NCBI GenBank assembly: GCA_023434365.1
Contig: JAEYSV010000030.1
Location: forward strand, 101,889-165,888
Direction of reading: 5' to 3'
Source: Bacillota bacterium
GTDB lineage: Bacteria; Bacillota; Clostridia; Lachnospirales; Lachnospiraceae
DNA length: 64,000 nt
Each line of letters opens with the position of its first letter. The stretch's first letter is position 1. The notes beneath the pieces were generated by a model that worked only from the letters and a program-made list of their open reading frames with translations, was not told the origin of the DNA and did not search any database. This document shows positions 35,720 to 45,070 of the stretch, piece by piece. Position numbers and translations under genes: made by a program.

Positions 35720-37078
35720 TTATTTCGTTACTGTTAGTCCTAAGATTGCAAACAAATCTCCAGTTGACTGGTCAGCCTTTTTAAACTCAATCTGATGTGT
35801 TTTTGTCTCCTCGCCGCGAAGCAATTCAACATAATCAGCGTGGCTTCCCCATTGTCCTGTAAAATTACTATCAATAGTTGTAAGTTTTTCACCATCTACA
35901 TAGACATCATAAGCACCGCTTTTTCCATCTACTGTTCCATAGAAAATTACGCCTAATGATTTGGCTTCCACTTCAAAGGTGATACTTCCACCAGTGGTTG
36001 TTTCCCAGCCATTAGTAAACTGTGCATTTGGTTTTTCTATCTTATCAAATCCGTCTGCCTTTGATGGTTCAGTCGTAGTATGATCAAGGATAGCACCATT
36101 TTCATAGACGTAAGTATTAACTCGCTTGGATGTCACTTCATAAGAAGTGTGCTTTGGCGTTGCAAGCTGCATACGGACCTGGTTAAAGTAAGAGGTGAGA
36201 ATGTGTGCAATGATGGCATGCCCTCCATTGGCTGGATGTGTTCCATCACTTTCATTCGCAATGTCCGTCCATTTGATATTGCCACTTTCTAATTCAGGTA
36301 ATATCAAATTACGGTAGCTTAACATTGGCAGTTCGTAATTGAATGCAATTACCTGGTGATCAAACTGAAAATCAGAACCGTTTTGCTGCGTTATGAATAG
36401 CGGAACGACAGCAGGATTCGTTTGATAATTCAATAATTCAAGAATCAAACTCTCATAAGTGTCTGCATTATGTGGACGATAATCATTTACTGAAAATTCA
36501 ATGATAACGACATCCGGATTCTTTGATAAAACATCGTTATGTACACGGTGAACGCCCAAATAGGAATCTGTTGCTCCTATTCCAGCATTCACATAATTAA
36601 TTTTCGCATTTGGAAAAGACTGTACCCACCACTGATAAGAGAGGTTAGCATAGCAGTTTTCATTCTGCGGTACAGCGGATGAACCATTTGTAATAGAGCC
36701 ACCAATATAAGCAATTGTTATCTCTTCTCCATCGGCTGCACGTTTCATTACCTCAGTCATTCGATACATATTACCAGCATTGGCTATCGCCCGTTTCAAC
36801 ATTTCCTCAGTCATAGTAATGCCTAGTGTATCTGTCGGTGGCACCAAATCCTCTTTTGCCACCGCATATTTTTCATCTACAGCGATTGGAGTTTCACTTG
36901 TCACAGGATTCGTGTCCGTTGACGGTGTTTCACTTGCTTGAGGTGCTTTCGTTGCATTACTCTCTTTTGTAGCTTTCGGTTCTTCACTTACCTTTACGTC
37001 AGATTGCGTGCCTTTAGAACAGGCAACTACCAATGTCATTAATGACATAATTAATAGTACTACTGCTAAACGTTTCAT
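35720..37078 (-). CDS. SGNH/GDSL-hydrolase lipoprotein, probable carbohydrate esterase
   Basis: A 452-residue exported esterase. The signal peptide MKRLAVVLLIMSLMTLVVAC ends at a lipobox cysteine. A Ser/Thr/Pro-rich linker (~22-65) precedes the SGNH domain: GGSITNGSS holds the catalytic serine (block I), GIGATDS block II, EFSVNDYR block III, and DGTHPANGGH block V with the Asp and His. A C-terminal beta-sandwich domain (~345-452) may bind carbohydrate. The family includes acetyl-xylan esterases, a plausible role in a plant-polymer degrader. It follows the aldo/keto reductase gene by 40 bases. Confidence 0.88.
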   Translation of the reverse strand: MKRLAVVLLIMSLMTLVVACSKGTQSDVKVSEEPKATKESNATKAPQASETPSTDTNPVTSETPIAVDEKYAVAKEDLVPPTDTLGITMTEEMLKRAIANAGNMYRMTEVMKRAADGEEITIAYIGGSITNGSSAVPQNENCYANLSYQWWVQSFPNAKINYVNAGIGATDSYLGVHRVHNDVLSKNPDVVIIEFSVNDYRPHNADTYESLILELLNYQTNPAVVPLFITQQNGSDFQFDHQVIAFNYELPMLSYRNLILPELESGNIKWTDIANESDGTHPANGGHAIIAHILTSYFNQVRMQLATPKHTSYEVTSKRVNTYVYENGAILDHTTTEPSKADGFDKIEKPNAQFTNGWETTTGGSITFEVEAKSLGVIFYGTVDGKSGAYDVYVDGEKLTTIDSNFTGQWGSHADYVELLRGEETKTHQIEFKKADQSTGDLFAILGLTVTK

Positions 37079-37118
37079 TATATCCCTCTCCTATTTGTAA
37101 TGTGTTATTCTAAGATTC

Positions 37119-38114
37119 TTACTTTCCGATAAGTCCATTAATCTTTCTTGTTTCTTCTTCAGTAAATTCGATTTTGTGGATGCACTCAACATTCTCAAGG
37201 ATTTGACCTGGTCTACTTGCTCCAATTAATACCGAAGTAATCGCTTTATTAGAAAGCACCCAAGATAAAGCCATCTGAGATAATTTTTGCCCACGTTCTT
37301 TCGCAATTACATTAAGCGCATTCAAACGAGTCAACATCTCTTCATTTAATTGATTGCCAATCCAGGTATTGCCCTTACCAACACGAGAATCGTTTGGTAC
37401 TCCATCTAAATAGCGATCCGTTAAAAAGCCCTGATATAAAGGTGAAAATGCAATCAGACCAAACCCTGCCTCTATGGCAAACTCATCAAGTTTATCATCT
37501 TCAATCCAACGGTTTAGCATGGAGTAAGAAGGCTGATTAATCACAAATGGTGTTTTCATTTCTTTAAATAAATCTAGCATGATTTTGCTATGTTTTGTTC
37601 CATAGTTACTGATACCAACATATAATGCTTTTCCTTGTCTTACAATCTGATCAAGCGCACAAGCTGTTTCCTCTAATGGAGTTTCTGGGTCATATACATG
37701 ATGATAAAAAATATCAACATAATCAAGTTTCATACGAGACAAACTCTGATCTAAGGAAGAAATCAGATACTTTCTGGAACCATTCTTATCTCCGTAAGGT
37801 CCTGGCCACATATCATAGCCTGCTTTCGTTGAAATACAAAGTTCATCACGATAACTACGTAATCCTCTATCTAAGATTTTACCAAAATTCTCTTCAGCAG
37901 ATCCATTGTATGGATTCCCATAGTTGTTAGCTAAGTCAAAATGGTTGATTCCTGCATCAAATGCAGTTCGAATCATTTGTTCCATATTTTCAAAGTTTCC
38001 CTGATATCCAAAATTCTGCCACAAACCTAAGCTTACCTTTGGTAACTTTAATCCACTCTTTCCACACCGGGAATAGATCATTTTATCATATCTTTTTTCG
38101 TCTGCGAGATACAT
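37119..38114 (-). CDS. Aldo/keto reductase (YghZ / glyceraldehyde-3-phosphate reductase-like)
   Basis: A 331-residue NADPH-dependent aldehyde reductase with the TIM-barrel fold. FDLANNYGNPYNGSAEENFGK-type sequence supplies the catalytic Asp and Tyr; the Lys lies in STKAGYDMWPGPYG and the His in YVDIFYHHVYDPETP. SVLIGASRPGQILENV is the cofactor-binding C-terminal motif. Its relatives reduce methylglyoxal or L-glyceraldehyde 3-phosphate. It is the first gene of a pair with the esterase and is divergent from the HD-GYP sensor gene. Confidence 0.93.
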   Translation of the reverse strand: MYLADEKRYDKMIYSRCGKSGLKLPKVSLGLWQNFGYQGNFENMEQMIRTAFDAGINHFDLANNYGNPYNGSAEENFGKILDRGLRSYRDELCISTKAGYDMWPGPYGDKNGSRKYLISSLDQSLSRMKLDYVDIFYHHVYDPETPLEETACALDQIVRQGKALYVGISNYGTKHSKIMLDLFKEMKTPFVINQPSYSMLNRWIEDDKLDEFAIEAGFGLIAFSPLYQGFLTDRYLDGVPNDSRVGKGNTWIGNQLNEEMLTRLNALNVIAKERGQKLSQMALSWVLSNKAITSVLIGASRPGQILENVECIHKIEFTEEETRKINGLIGK

Positions 38115-38147
38115 AATGTAACCCTCCTTATGACTTTGCTATAATTT

Positions 38148-38173
38148 TGCATTAATTATGCACAATTATTATA
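38148..38173 (-). promoter_or_regulatory. Candidate -10 box and operator for the aldo/keto reductase gene
   Basis: TATAAT on the minus strand (38168-38173) lies 54 bases upstream of the start codon. The perfect 15-bp palindrome TGCATTAATTATGCA (38148-38162) covers the expected transcription start, where a repressor could block it. No good -35 box is visible. Confidence 0.4.
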
Positions 38174-38395
38174 TCACAAATCCCTAAAAATGAATACTAA
38201 TATTTTCATTTATCATGCATATTTGTGGCATAAATAGATGAAATCATGTAAATATCTATCACTTTCTATATGACAATTTTTCGTTTTTTCACTTGTGTTT
38301 CTCCTAATATTATGCTAAATTTAGTCGATATTAACTATATACTTATTCACTCAAAATCAAATACATAACTGAACATAATAGGGGAACGTAAGAAG

Positions 38396-40408
38396 ATGAG
38401 AAAAAGAATTGGAGTCATCATGGCACAGCTTGATGCCAGTTATCAGAATCGGTTAGCAAAAGGTATTCTTAGCGAGGCTTTTCGCCTTAATATGGATGTT
38501 CTTTTTTTCTCACCACTCATTAAAGAATCCAATGATTATATGATGTACGTTGGAGAAAGCACTATTTTTTCTATCATTAATTACCGTAAGCTTGATGGCA
38601 TTATTATTGTGCCTGATACGATAAATTTTAAGGAACCTTTACAAAAAATAATTGATTACCTAGTCTCACCGAATAATACCATTCCTACAGTGAGTGTAGA
38701 TTATCCAATCGAAGGTCTAATTAACATTAGTCATAACGATGCACTAGATATTAAAAAAGTGATTGATTATCTCATTGAAGAAATGGGATATACACGCATC
38801 AATTTTATGACCGGTCCAAAAGGGCATCCCCATTCAGATAAACGAACCGAGGGTTACCTAACGTCACTAAAAGAACACGGAATTGAGTTTGAAGAAGAAC
38901 GTTTGACTTATGGAGACTTTTGGTACCGTAAAGGTGCAGATTGTGTCGATGCTATGCTAAGTAGCCCATTACCTCTTCCTCAGGCAATCGCCTGTGCTTG
39001 TGACACACAGGCCATTAGTGTGATTGATGCCTTAGAGAAAAAGGGATTTAAGGTTCCCGAAGATATGATGGTAACAGGATATGATCACAATAGAGAGGAT
39101 TGTGTTTTTAAACAAGCAATTGTATCTAAATCTCGTAATACCACTCCTACCGGTATGATTGCTATTCGCGCTCTTTATAATCAACTATTTGAGGAGCAGC
39201 TACCACTAACTATTGATGATTACGATGATGTCTTTGTAACCGGCCAAACTCTCATTAACAATGAGAAGATAATGGATATCGTTCCTATCGAGGAATCTAC
39301 TTGGCATGATACTACCACCTTTTTCTCTGTCTATAATTCTATGCTAGAAACCTTGATTAAACAAAGAACTATCAAAGAATTCCTTTCATTGTTAAAATGG
39401 TACTCAAACTATATTACCGATTTGCGTAAACTATATGTGTGCTTACGAGATGATATTAACAGCGAAAGTAATTACCAAAATACCCAAATGGAGCCGTTTG
39501 GAGACTCTATGATTTTAGCTTATCAATCGGATGAAAAAGGTACTATTGTTAATCTTGATCACCGGTTTAAGACAACTGAGATGCTTCCAATGATAGAGGA
39601 ACCTCGCGATTATCCCTCTTCCTATATCTTTACACCATTTCATAACCTGGATAATACCTATGGTTACCTGGTACTATCGTATGGGAACCAACCTATTACA
39701 TATGGATATGAATATGTCTGGTGGGTAAGATTCGTAAATAATGCTTTTGAATCCTTACGTCTCCATATTATTCAGCAGGAAACGATTAATAAAAATGAGC
39801 AGCTAACCAAGCAAATTATTAATACACAAGAAGAGGTAATCCTTGCCTTTGCTGAGATTGCAGAATCTAAGTCTGAACAGACTGGTTGCCATATCAAACG
39901 TGTATCAGAATATAGCAGAATTTTAGGTGAAGGCTTAGGCCTGACGAAGGATGAAGTAGCGACACTACGTATCGCCTCCATGATGCATGATGTCGGTAAA
40001 ATTAATATACCTTCCGAAATCTTAGAAAAACCGGGCAAGCTAACTGCAGAAGAATTCGAAGTAATTAAATCACACGTAATCATTGGAGAGCGCCTCTTAC
40101 ATAATGCTCCCGGTGATATTATGAAAGTGGCGAAAGATATTGCACTTGGACACCATGAAAAATGGAACGGAACCGGATATCTTGGACGAAAAGGGGACGA
40201 AATCGACTTAAATAGTCAAATCGTAGCAGTTGCTGATGTATTTGATGCGCTAATCAGCAAACGTTCCTACAAAGATGCATGGAGCTTTGACAAGGCCTTT
40301 CAGACTATTGTGGATGACCGAGGAGAACACTTCTCTCCGGCTGTAGTAGATGTGTTTATAGAAAAGTATGATGATATTTTACATGTTGCTAAGATGTATA
40401 AAGACTAA
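38396..40408 (+). CDS. LacI-type sugar-binding domain fused to an HD-GYP domain
   Basis: A 670-residue cytoplasmic sensor. Residues 1-~290 match the periplasmic-binding-like ligand domain of LacI/GalR regulators (RIGVIMAQLDASYQNRLAKGI ... YTRINFMTGPKGHPHSDKRTEGY ... VTGYDHNRED), but the helix-turn-helix that should precede it is absent. A linker domain follows (~300-460). The C-terminus is an HD-GYP hydrolase: MMHDVGKINIP (near 527) and HHEKWNGTGYLGRKGDEI (near 582), as in c-di-GMP phosphodiesterases, although the usual GYP reads GYL. A sugar signal therefore probably controls a cyclic dinucleotide. An AGGGGAACG-type site precedes the ATG. Confidence 0.88.
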   Translation: MRKRIGVIMAQLDASYQNRLAKGILSEAFRLNMDVLFFSPLIKESNDYMMYVGESTIFSIINYRKLDGIIIVPDTINFKEPLQKIIDYLVSPNNTIPTVSVDYPIEGLINISHNDALDIKKVIDYLIEEMGYTRINFMTGPKGHPHSDKRTEGYLTSLKEHGIEFEEERLTYGDFWYRKGADCVDAMLSSPLPLPQAIACACDTQAISVIDALEKKGFKVPEDMMVTGYDHNREDCVFKQAIVSKSRNTTPTGMIAIRALYNQLFEEQLPLTIDDYDDVFVTGQTLINNEKIMDIVPIEESTWHDTTTFFSVYNSMLETLIKQRTIKEFLSLLKWYSNYITDLRKLYVCLRDDINSESNYQNTQMEPFGDSMILAYQSDEKGTIVNLDHRFKTTEMLPMIEEPRDYPSSYIFTPFHNLDNTYGYLVLSYGNQPITYGYEYVWWVRFVNNAFESLRLHIIQQETINKNEQLTKQIINTQEEVILAFAEIAESKSEQTGCHIKRVSEYSRILGEGLGLTKDEVATLRIASMMHDVGKINIPSEILEKPGKLTAEEFEVIKSHVIIGERLLHNAPGDIMKVAKDIALGHHEKWNGTGYLGRKGDEIDLNSQIVAVADVFDALISKRSYKDAWSFDKAFQTIVDDRGEHFSPAVVDVFIEKYDDILHVAKMYKD

Positions 40409-40431
40409 AGTGCTAAGATGTATAAGAAAAA

Positions 40432-40475
40432 AGGGCGTCGCAATAGCTAAAGTTCAGCTATTATGCGACGCCCTC
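40432..40475. terminator. Shared terminator between the HD-GYP gene and the VOC gene
   Basis: GGGCGTCGCAATAGCT and AGCTATTATGCGACGCCC form a very stable stem with one asymmetry; A-rich sequence to the left and CTCTTTGTT to the right allow use on both strands. It separates the convergent genes. A short direct repeat, TGCTAAGATGTATAA, lies at the end of the HD-GYP gene just before it. Confidence 0.85.
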
Positions 40476-40519
40476 TTTGTTATTATTCCGCTCTTTAATG
40501 AAACTACTGAAATAGAAAG

Positions 40520-40882
40520 TTACATATTTTCAACAAATTGTATTCTTAATCCGTTCGGATCCTTCACAAAGAAAAACTTGGTATGAGCATTTGGCGAAAA
40601 AGGACCACTCTCAATCGCAATGCCTTTTTCTTTTACATAATCAATCATCTCATCTACTGACGATACTTCAAACCCCCACGAAATATCCGTCCCTACACTT
40701 ACCCCGTTGCTATTCTTATCACATATTAATTCAATCTTTGTTTCTCCCTCTCCTAAGAATGCAATCTCCATCGCTGGCCCTGCATTAAAGCGGTGGTTCA
40801 AGTAAAGTCCAACTACCTCCTGGTAAAACTTTAATGACTCCTCCATATCGTTAACTCTTAATGTACTCCAACAAAATTTCAT
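40520..40882 (-). CDS. VOC family protein (glyoxalase/bleomycin-resistance fold)
   Basis: A 120-residue single VOC domain. FCWSTLRVNDMEESLKFYQEVVGL opens the first beta-alpha-beta-beta-beta module, and FFVKDPNGLRIQFVENM closes the second, with metal-ligand Glu and His positions partly kept. The substrate is unknown; glyoxalase I, dioxygenases and resistance proteins share the fold. AGGAGG lies before the ATG. Confidence 0.88.
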   Translation of the reverse strand: MKFCWSTLRVNDMEESLKFYQEVVGLYLNHRFNAGPAMEIAFLGEGETKIELICDKNSNGVSVGTDISWGFEVSSVDEMIDYVKEKGIAIESGPFSPNAHTKFFFVKDPNGLRIQFVENM

Positions 40883-40923
40883 GATAAACCTCCTATAATG
40901 ATGAATTCTAATTCATATGTCTG

Positions 40924-41364
40924 TTATAACTCTTTTTCTAGGATTAACATTGATTCGCTTTCTGTTCTTTTTATATATTCTTTATAGCGATCACTTACTA
41001 ACTCCTCTTTGCCTTCCATTATATATTCCCTTGCTCTTGCTAAGATATCGGAACGTATCCCCGGTTCAATCATCACAACAGGTTTCTCTTCCTGTTTTTC
41101 CTCCACTATAGAGTCTGTACCTCGAAGCCATTCCAGATACAAATATTGTTGCTCATTTAGCTCATATTCAATCAATTCTTCCATCTCAGCACATTTATCA
41201 TAGAAATCACAAAGGAAATGACCGTTGTCGTCAACCGCTAACTCTGAAATCGCATACTCATAGTTGCAGATACGAAGTTTTCTACCTCTCAAATCCCTAT
41301 AATCATAATACTTACGAAGCGTTATTTTTTCACCAAATGCATTCAGGAATGCCAGATATCCCAT
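40924..41364 (-). CDS. Hypothetical protein
   Basis: A 146-residue soluble protein that I do not recognise. The first ~80 residues look like a compact mixed-beta domain (MGYLAFLNAFGEKITLRKYYDY), the rest is helical and charged (RSDILARAREYIMEGKEELVS). No catalytic motif is seen. It is read in the same direction as, and 40 bases downstream of, an acetyltransferase gene. Confidence 0.7.
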   Translation of the reverse strand: MGYLAFLNAFGEKITLRKYYDYRDLRGRKLRICNYEYAISELAVDDNGHFLCDFYDKCAEMEELIEYELNEQQYLYLEWLRGTDSIVEEKQEEKPVVMIEPGIRSDILARAREYIMEGKEELVSDRYKEYIKRTESESMLILEKEL

Positions 41365-41404
41365 TTTTTCCTGAACTAAGTTTAAGTACCAGTCAAGCTG
41401 ATTA

Positions 41405-41842
41405 CTATAATCCCTTCGCCATCATAACCATATCCTTAATCTCGCCATATCCCCTATTTTCATAAAATCCTTTTGTCCCATCATTTCTAGAAGTAAATAA
41501 AACAATCGAAACAATACCTTTGCTTTTTAACCGATTTTCAAATTCCGCCAGAATCTTTGTTCCAATTCCCTTACTGCGCATATCATTCTTAACACAGAAT
41601 TCTTTTATGTTAAACATATTTCCCGTATAAAATTGCTCCTCACTACCCAAGATCATACCTAATAACACATTATCTTCATATGCTGTAAGTCCATAAGAAT
41701 CTTCACAGTTAACGAATTGGGTCAATCTCTTTGCAGCTGCTTCAATCGTCCATTCATCATTCCACGGTGGTGCATTAAACGTCTCTACGTACATCTTTGA
41801 CAATTCTCCAATATCATCTAATGATATCTCTTCGAACCTCAC
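41405..41842 (-). CDS. GNAT family N-acetyltransferase
   Basis: A 145-residue acetyltransferase. EFCVKNDMRSKGIGTKILAEFE is motif A with the acetyl-CoA loop, and NDGTKGFYENRGYGEIKDMVMM is motif B. The chosen start is a GTG at 41842, seven bases after TAGGAGGG; codons upstream to 41866 overlap that ribosome site. Substrate unknown. Confidence 0.85.
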   Translation of the reverse strand: MRFEEISLDDIGELSKMYVETFNAPPWNDEWTIEAAAKRLTQFVNCEDSYGLTAYEDNVLLGMILGSEEQFYTGNMFNIKEFCVKNDMRSKGIGTKILAEFENRLKSKGIVSIVLFTSRNDGTKGFYENRGYGEIKDMVMMAKGL

Positions 41843-41892
41843 AATAATCCCTCCTACCGGCTTCAAAAGCTGAAATTTTCTTAATATGTTAA

Positions 41893-41920
41893 AAAACCCT
41901 TAACCATTTGGTTAAGGGTA
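41893..41920 (-). terminator. Terminator of rpsU
   Basis: On the minus strand ACCCTTAACCAAATGGTTAAGGGT is followed by TTTTTTAAC: an eleven-base-pair stem with a short loop and a six-base U-run, 13 bases past the rpsU stop. Confidence 0.92.
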
Positions 41921-41932
41921 TTTATAACTGCA

Positions 41933-42109
41933 TTATTTAAATTTACGTTTTCTAGCAGCCTCGGATTTTTTCTTGCGCTTTACACTTGGCTTTTCATAAT
42001 GCTCTCTTTTACGGATTTCTTGTTGGATACCTGCTTTAGCACAGTTTCTTTTGAATCTGCGTAGAGCACTATCTAAAGTTTCGTTTTCTTTTACGATAAC
42101 ATTTGACAT
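41933..42109 (-). CDS. rpsU: 30S ribosomal protein S21
   Basis: A 58-residue small-subunit protein, needed for pairing of 16S rRNA with mRNA at initiation. Translation begins MSNVIVKENETLDSALRRFK and ends KRKKKSEAARKRKFK, which is characteristic. The gene is too short for usual ORF thresholds. It has its own consensus promoter (42185-42213) and terminator. Confidence 0.96.
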   Translation of the reverse strand: MSNVIVKENETLDSALRRFKRNCAKAGIQQEIRKREHYEKPSVKRKKKSEAARKRKFK

Positions 42110-42184
42110 AGTCTCACACCTAACCTCCCTCCAGTTGTGGATTGTGCTTACAACTGTTTGGGTATATTTTATAGCACTATTAAG

Positions 42185-42213
42185 ATTATAGTATGTGACG
42201 TTATTTCTGTCAA
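42185..42213 (-). promoter_or_regulatory. Promoter of rpsU
   Basis: TTGACA (42208-42213) and TATAAT (42185-42190) on the minus strand, spacing 17 bases: a full consensus sigma-A promoter. It leaves a 5' leader of about 70 nt before the rpsU ATG. Confidence 0.88.
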
Positions 42214-42274
42214 CTATTTTTTAATAGAAAATAAATGTCAGACAATTCAAAATTATCAATTATTTGACAATATC

Positions 42275-44914
42275 CTATTTTAGTTGACTTTCTAATACGT
42301 TCACAACTTCTTCTAAAGCACTATCTACCCCTGCAGGATTCTTACCTCCAGCTTGTGCCATGTTTGGACGACCACCGCCGCCACCACCAACTAAACCGGC
42401 AATACCTTTGATTAGATTACCTGCATGAGCACCTTTACCCATTGCTTCTTCTGTTGCCATAGCCAAAAGATTAACCTTTCCATCCATTACTGATGCAAGC
42501 ACGACTACACCTTGACCAAGTTTATCTTTTAGCTGATCTCCCAGATTACGAAGTCCATTCATATCAACATCAGCAACTTTTACTGCTAACAAGTTGACTC
42601 CTTTCACTTCTTTCATCTGATTCATTACATCACCAAGTGCATCCTTGGCAAGTTTGTTCTTTAACTTTTCGTTTTCCGCATGAAGTGACTTAATTTCCTC
42701 TTGCATTGCTTCAATACGTTTCACGAGCATGTTAGGTTCAGCTTTTGCTGCTTTACTAACTTCATAAAGTTCTTTTTCTATTTCTTTATAATATTCAAAG
42801 ACACCATTACTTGTTAAAGCTTCGATTCTTCGAACTCCAGCTGCTACTCCTGTTTCACTGATAATTTTGAAAGCGGTAATTACACCGGTATTGGCTACAT
42901 GAGTACCACCACACAGCTCAACACTAAAATCACCCATCTGAACAACGCGTACGGTATCGCCATATTTTTCACCAAATAGAGCCATAGCACCAGTCTTTTT
43001 TGCTTCCTCAATTGACATTTCCTTTGTTTCTACCATATAACCTTTTGCAATGCTCTCATTTACAATGGCTTCAACTTTTGCAATTTCCTCTGAAGTCAAT
43101 GCGCTAAAATGAGTAAAGTCAAAACGAAGACGTTCTTGATTAACAAATGACCCAGCCTGTTCTACATGAGTCCCAAGAACTAGACGAAGCGCTTTTTGTA
43201 ATAAATGAGTGGCACTGTGGTTCTTGCCCGTTGCAATTCGTCTTTCTTTATCGATTGTTAACGTTGCATCATCATTTAGTGAAAACATTCCTTTGGTTAC
43301 CACTCCAACATGACCAATTTTGCCACCCTGTAGCTTAATTGTATCATTTACAGTAAACTCTGCATTGGCAGTTGTTATCACACCGGTATCTGCTGACTGA
43401 CCACCACTGGTAGCATAGAAAGGAGTCTTCTCCACAAATATAGTACCATTTTCTCCTTCACTAAGCGTCTCGACTATTGCATCCTCTGTCGTCATTGCAA
43501 TGATTTTAGAATCAAACGTATCATTAGCATATCCTTCAAATTCACTAGTAAGTGCAGGATCTAAAGACTGATAAATGGTAACGTCAGCGCCCATATAGTT
43601 CGTCGTAGCGCGAGCTTTTCTCGCTGTTTCTCTCTGAACTTTCATCGCCTGATTGAATCCGTCTTCATCAACTTCAAATCCACGCTCGGATAATATTTCT
43701 TTTGTCAAATCAAGCGGGAATCCATAAGTATCGTATAGTTTAAATGCATCCTCACCATTTAATACAGTAAGGCCGGAAGTTTTTAAGCCATCTTCCAAAT
43801 CAGATAAAATGCTTAGACCCTGATCAATCGTCTTATTAAAATTATCTTCTTCAATAGTTAATACTTTATAGATATATTCTTTCTTTTCTTCTAATTCAGG
43901 ATATCCGTCTTTATGTTCATTAATTACTGTTTTACTAAGTGTCGCAAGGAAACGATCCTTAACCCCTAACAAACGACCATGACGCGCTGCACGGCGAAGT
44001 AAACGACGAAGTACATAGCCTCTTCCCTCATTAGAAGGAATAATTCCATCACTAATCATAAAAGTAACACTACGGATATGGTCAGTAATGAGACGAATAG
44101 ATACATCGACTGCAGGATCTGTATTATAAACCGTACCAGTAATCTCACACACCTTATCACGAAGTGCTTTGATTGTATCGACATCAAAGATAGATCCAAC
44201 GTCTTGTACTACTGTTGCCAGACGCTCTAATCCCATACCAGTATCAATATTTTTCTGTGTTAATTCTTCATATTTACCCTTTCCATCACTTTCGAATTGG
44301 GTAAATACGTTATTCCAGATTTCGATATAACGGTCACATTCGCACCCTACTGTACAATCAGGACTTCCACAACCGTATTTTTCACCACGGTCGTAGTAAA
44401 CTTCACTACATGGGCCACAAGGACCTGCACCATGCTCCCAGAAGTTATCTGCCTTACCAAAACGGAAAATACGTTCTGGCGCGATTCCTACTTCCTTATT
44501 CCAGATGTCAAAGGCTTCGTCATCTTCTAAGTAAACGGATGGATATAAACGATTCTCATCAAGACCTACGATTTCCGTTAAGAATTCCCAAGTCCATGCA
44601 ATTGCCTCATGTTTAAAATAATCGCCAAAAGAAAAGTTACCAAGCATCTCAAAAAAAGTACCGTGACGAGCTGTCTTACCAACATTTTCAATATCACCAG
44701 TACGTATACATTTTTGACAGGTTGTAACTCTCTTTCTTGGTGGTATTTCCTGTCCTGTAAAATATGGCTTAAGTGGCGCCATCCCCGAATTGATTAACAA
44801 TAAGCTTTTATCATTTTGTGGAATTAATGAAAAGCTGTTTAATCTAAGATGATCTTTGCTCTCAAAAAACTCCAGAAACATTTTACGAAGTTCATTCACT
44901 CCATAGGTTTTCAC
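42275..44914 (-). CDS. alaS: Alanyl-tRNA synthetase
   Basis: A class II synthetase (879 residues) charging tRNA-Ala, with editing. Visible are the N-terminal catalytic part (SGMAPLKPYFTG, HGTFFEMLGNFSFGDYFK, the Cys/His zinc segment CGSPDCTVGCECDRY), the editing site (NHSATHLLQKAL and VELCGGTHVANTG) and the C-Ala DHHA1 domain with a GLVGGGGGGRPNMAQAGG run. A GTG start at 44914 follows AGGAGGCAACAAAA. It is preceded by only 12 bases after a small membrane gene, so it seems to be the end of the his transcript; no T-box is visible. Confidence 0.97.
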   Translation of the reverse strand: MKTYGVNELRKMFLEFFESKDHLRLNSFSLIPQNDKSLLLINSGMAPLKPYFTGQEIPPRKRVTTCQKCIRTGDIENVGKTARHGTFFEMLGNFSFGDYFKHEAIAWTWEFLTEIVGLDENRLYPSVYLEDDEAFDIWNKEVGIAPERIFRFGKADNFWEHGAGPCGPCSEVYYDRGEKYGCGSPDCTVGCECDRYIEIWNNVFTQFESDGKGKYEELTQKNIDTGMGLERLATVVQDVGSIFDVDTIKALRDKVCEITGTVYNTDPAVDVSIRLITDHIRSVTFMISDGIIPSNEGRGYVLRRLLRRAARHGRLLGVKDRFLATLSKTVINEHKDGYPELEEKKEYIYKVLTIEEDNFNKTIDQGLSILSDLEDGLKTSGLTVLNGEDAFKLYDTYGFPLDLTKEILSERGFEVDEDGFNQAMKVQRETARKARATTNYMGADVTIYQSLDPALTSEFEGYANDTFDSKIIAMTTEDAIVETLSEGENGTIFVEKTPFYATSGGQSADTGVITTANAEFTVNDTIKLQGGKIGHVGVVTKGMFSLNDDATLTIDKERRIATGKNHSATHLLQKALRLVLGTHVEQAGSFVNQERLRFDFTHFSALTSEEIAKVEAIVNESIAKGYMVETKEMSIEEAKKTGAMALFGEKYGDTVRVVQMGDFSVELCGGTHVANTGVITAFKIISETGVAAGVRRIEALTSNGVFEYYKEIEKELYEVSKAAKAEPNMLVKRIEAMQEEIKSLHAENEKLKNKLAKDALGDVMNQMKEVKGVNLLAVKVADVDMNGLRNLGDQLKDKLGQGVVVLASVMDGKVNLLAMATEEAMGKGAHAGNLIKGIAGLVGGGGGGRPNMAQAGGKNPAGVDSALEEVVNVLESQLK

Positions 44915-44926
44915 TTTTGTTGCCTC

Positions 44927-45061
44927 CTATCTATCCTCTGTTTGATTCTTCTTGTCTTTTGCCTGTCTGGCTTTAGCCCCCAAAATAACTGCTGCGGTAA
45001 TTACAAGTAATAATACCACAAATGGCCATCCATATCTTACTATACCGATTAAAAAATCCAT
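44927..45061 (-). CDS. Small membrane protein, 44 residues
   Basis: Reading from the ATG at 45061 gives a 44-residue protein: a short N-terminal part, a hydrophobic helix (WPFVVLLLVITAAVILGA, residues 12-29) and a charged tail (KARQAKDKKNQTEDR). TAGGAGG lies four bases before the ATG, right at the hisIE stop, and the stop is followed at once by the alaS ribosome site. Gene spacing and ribosome site make it likely to be translated. I do not recognise the family. Confidence 0.75.
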   Translation of the reverse strand: MDFLIGIVRYGWPFVVLLLVITAAVILGAKARQAKDKKNQTEDR

Positions 45062-45070
45062 AGTAACCTC

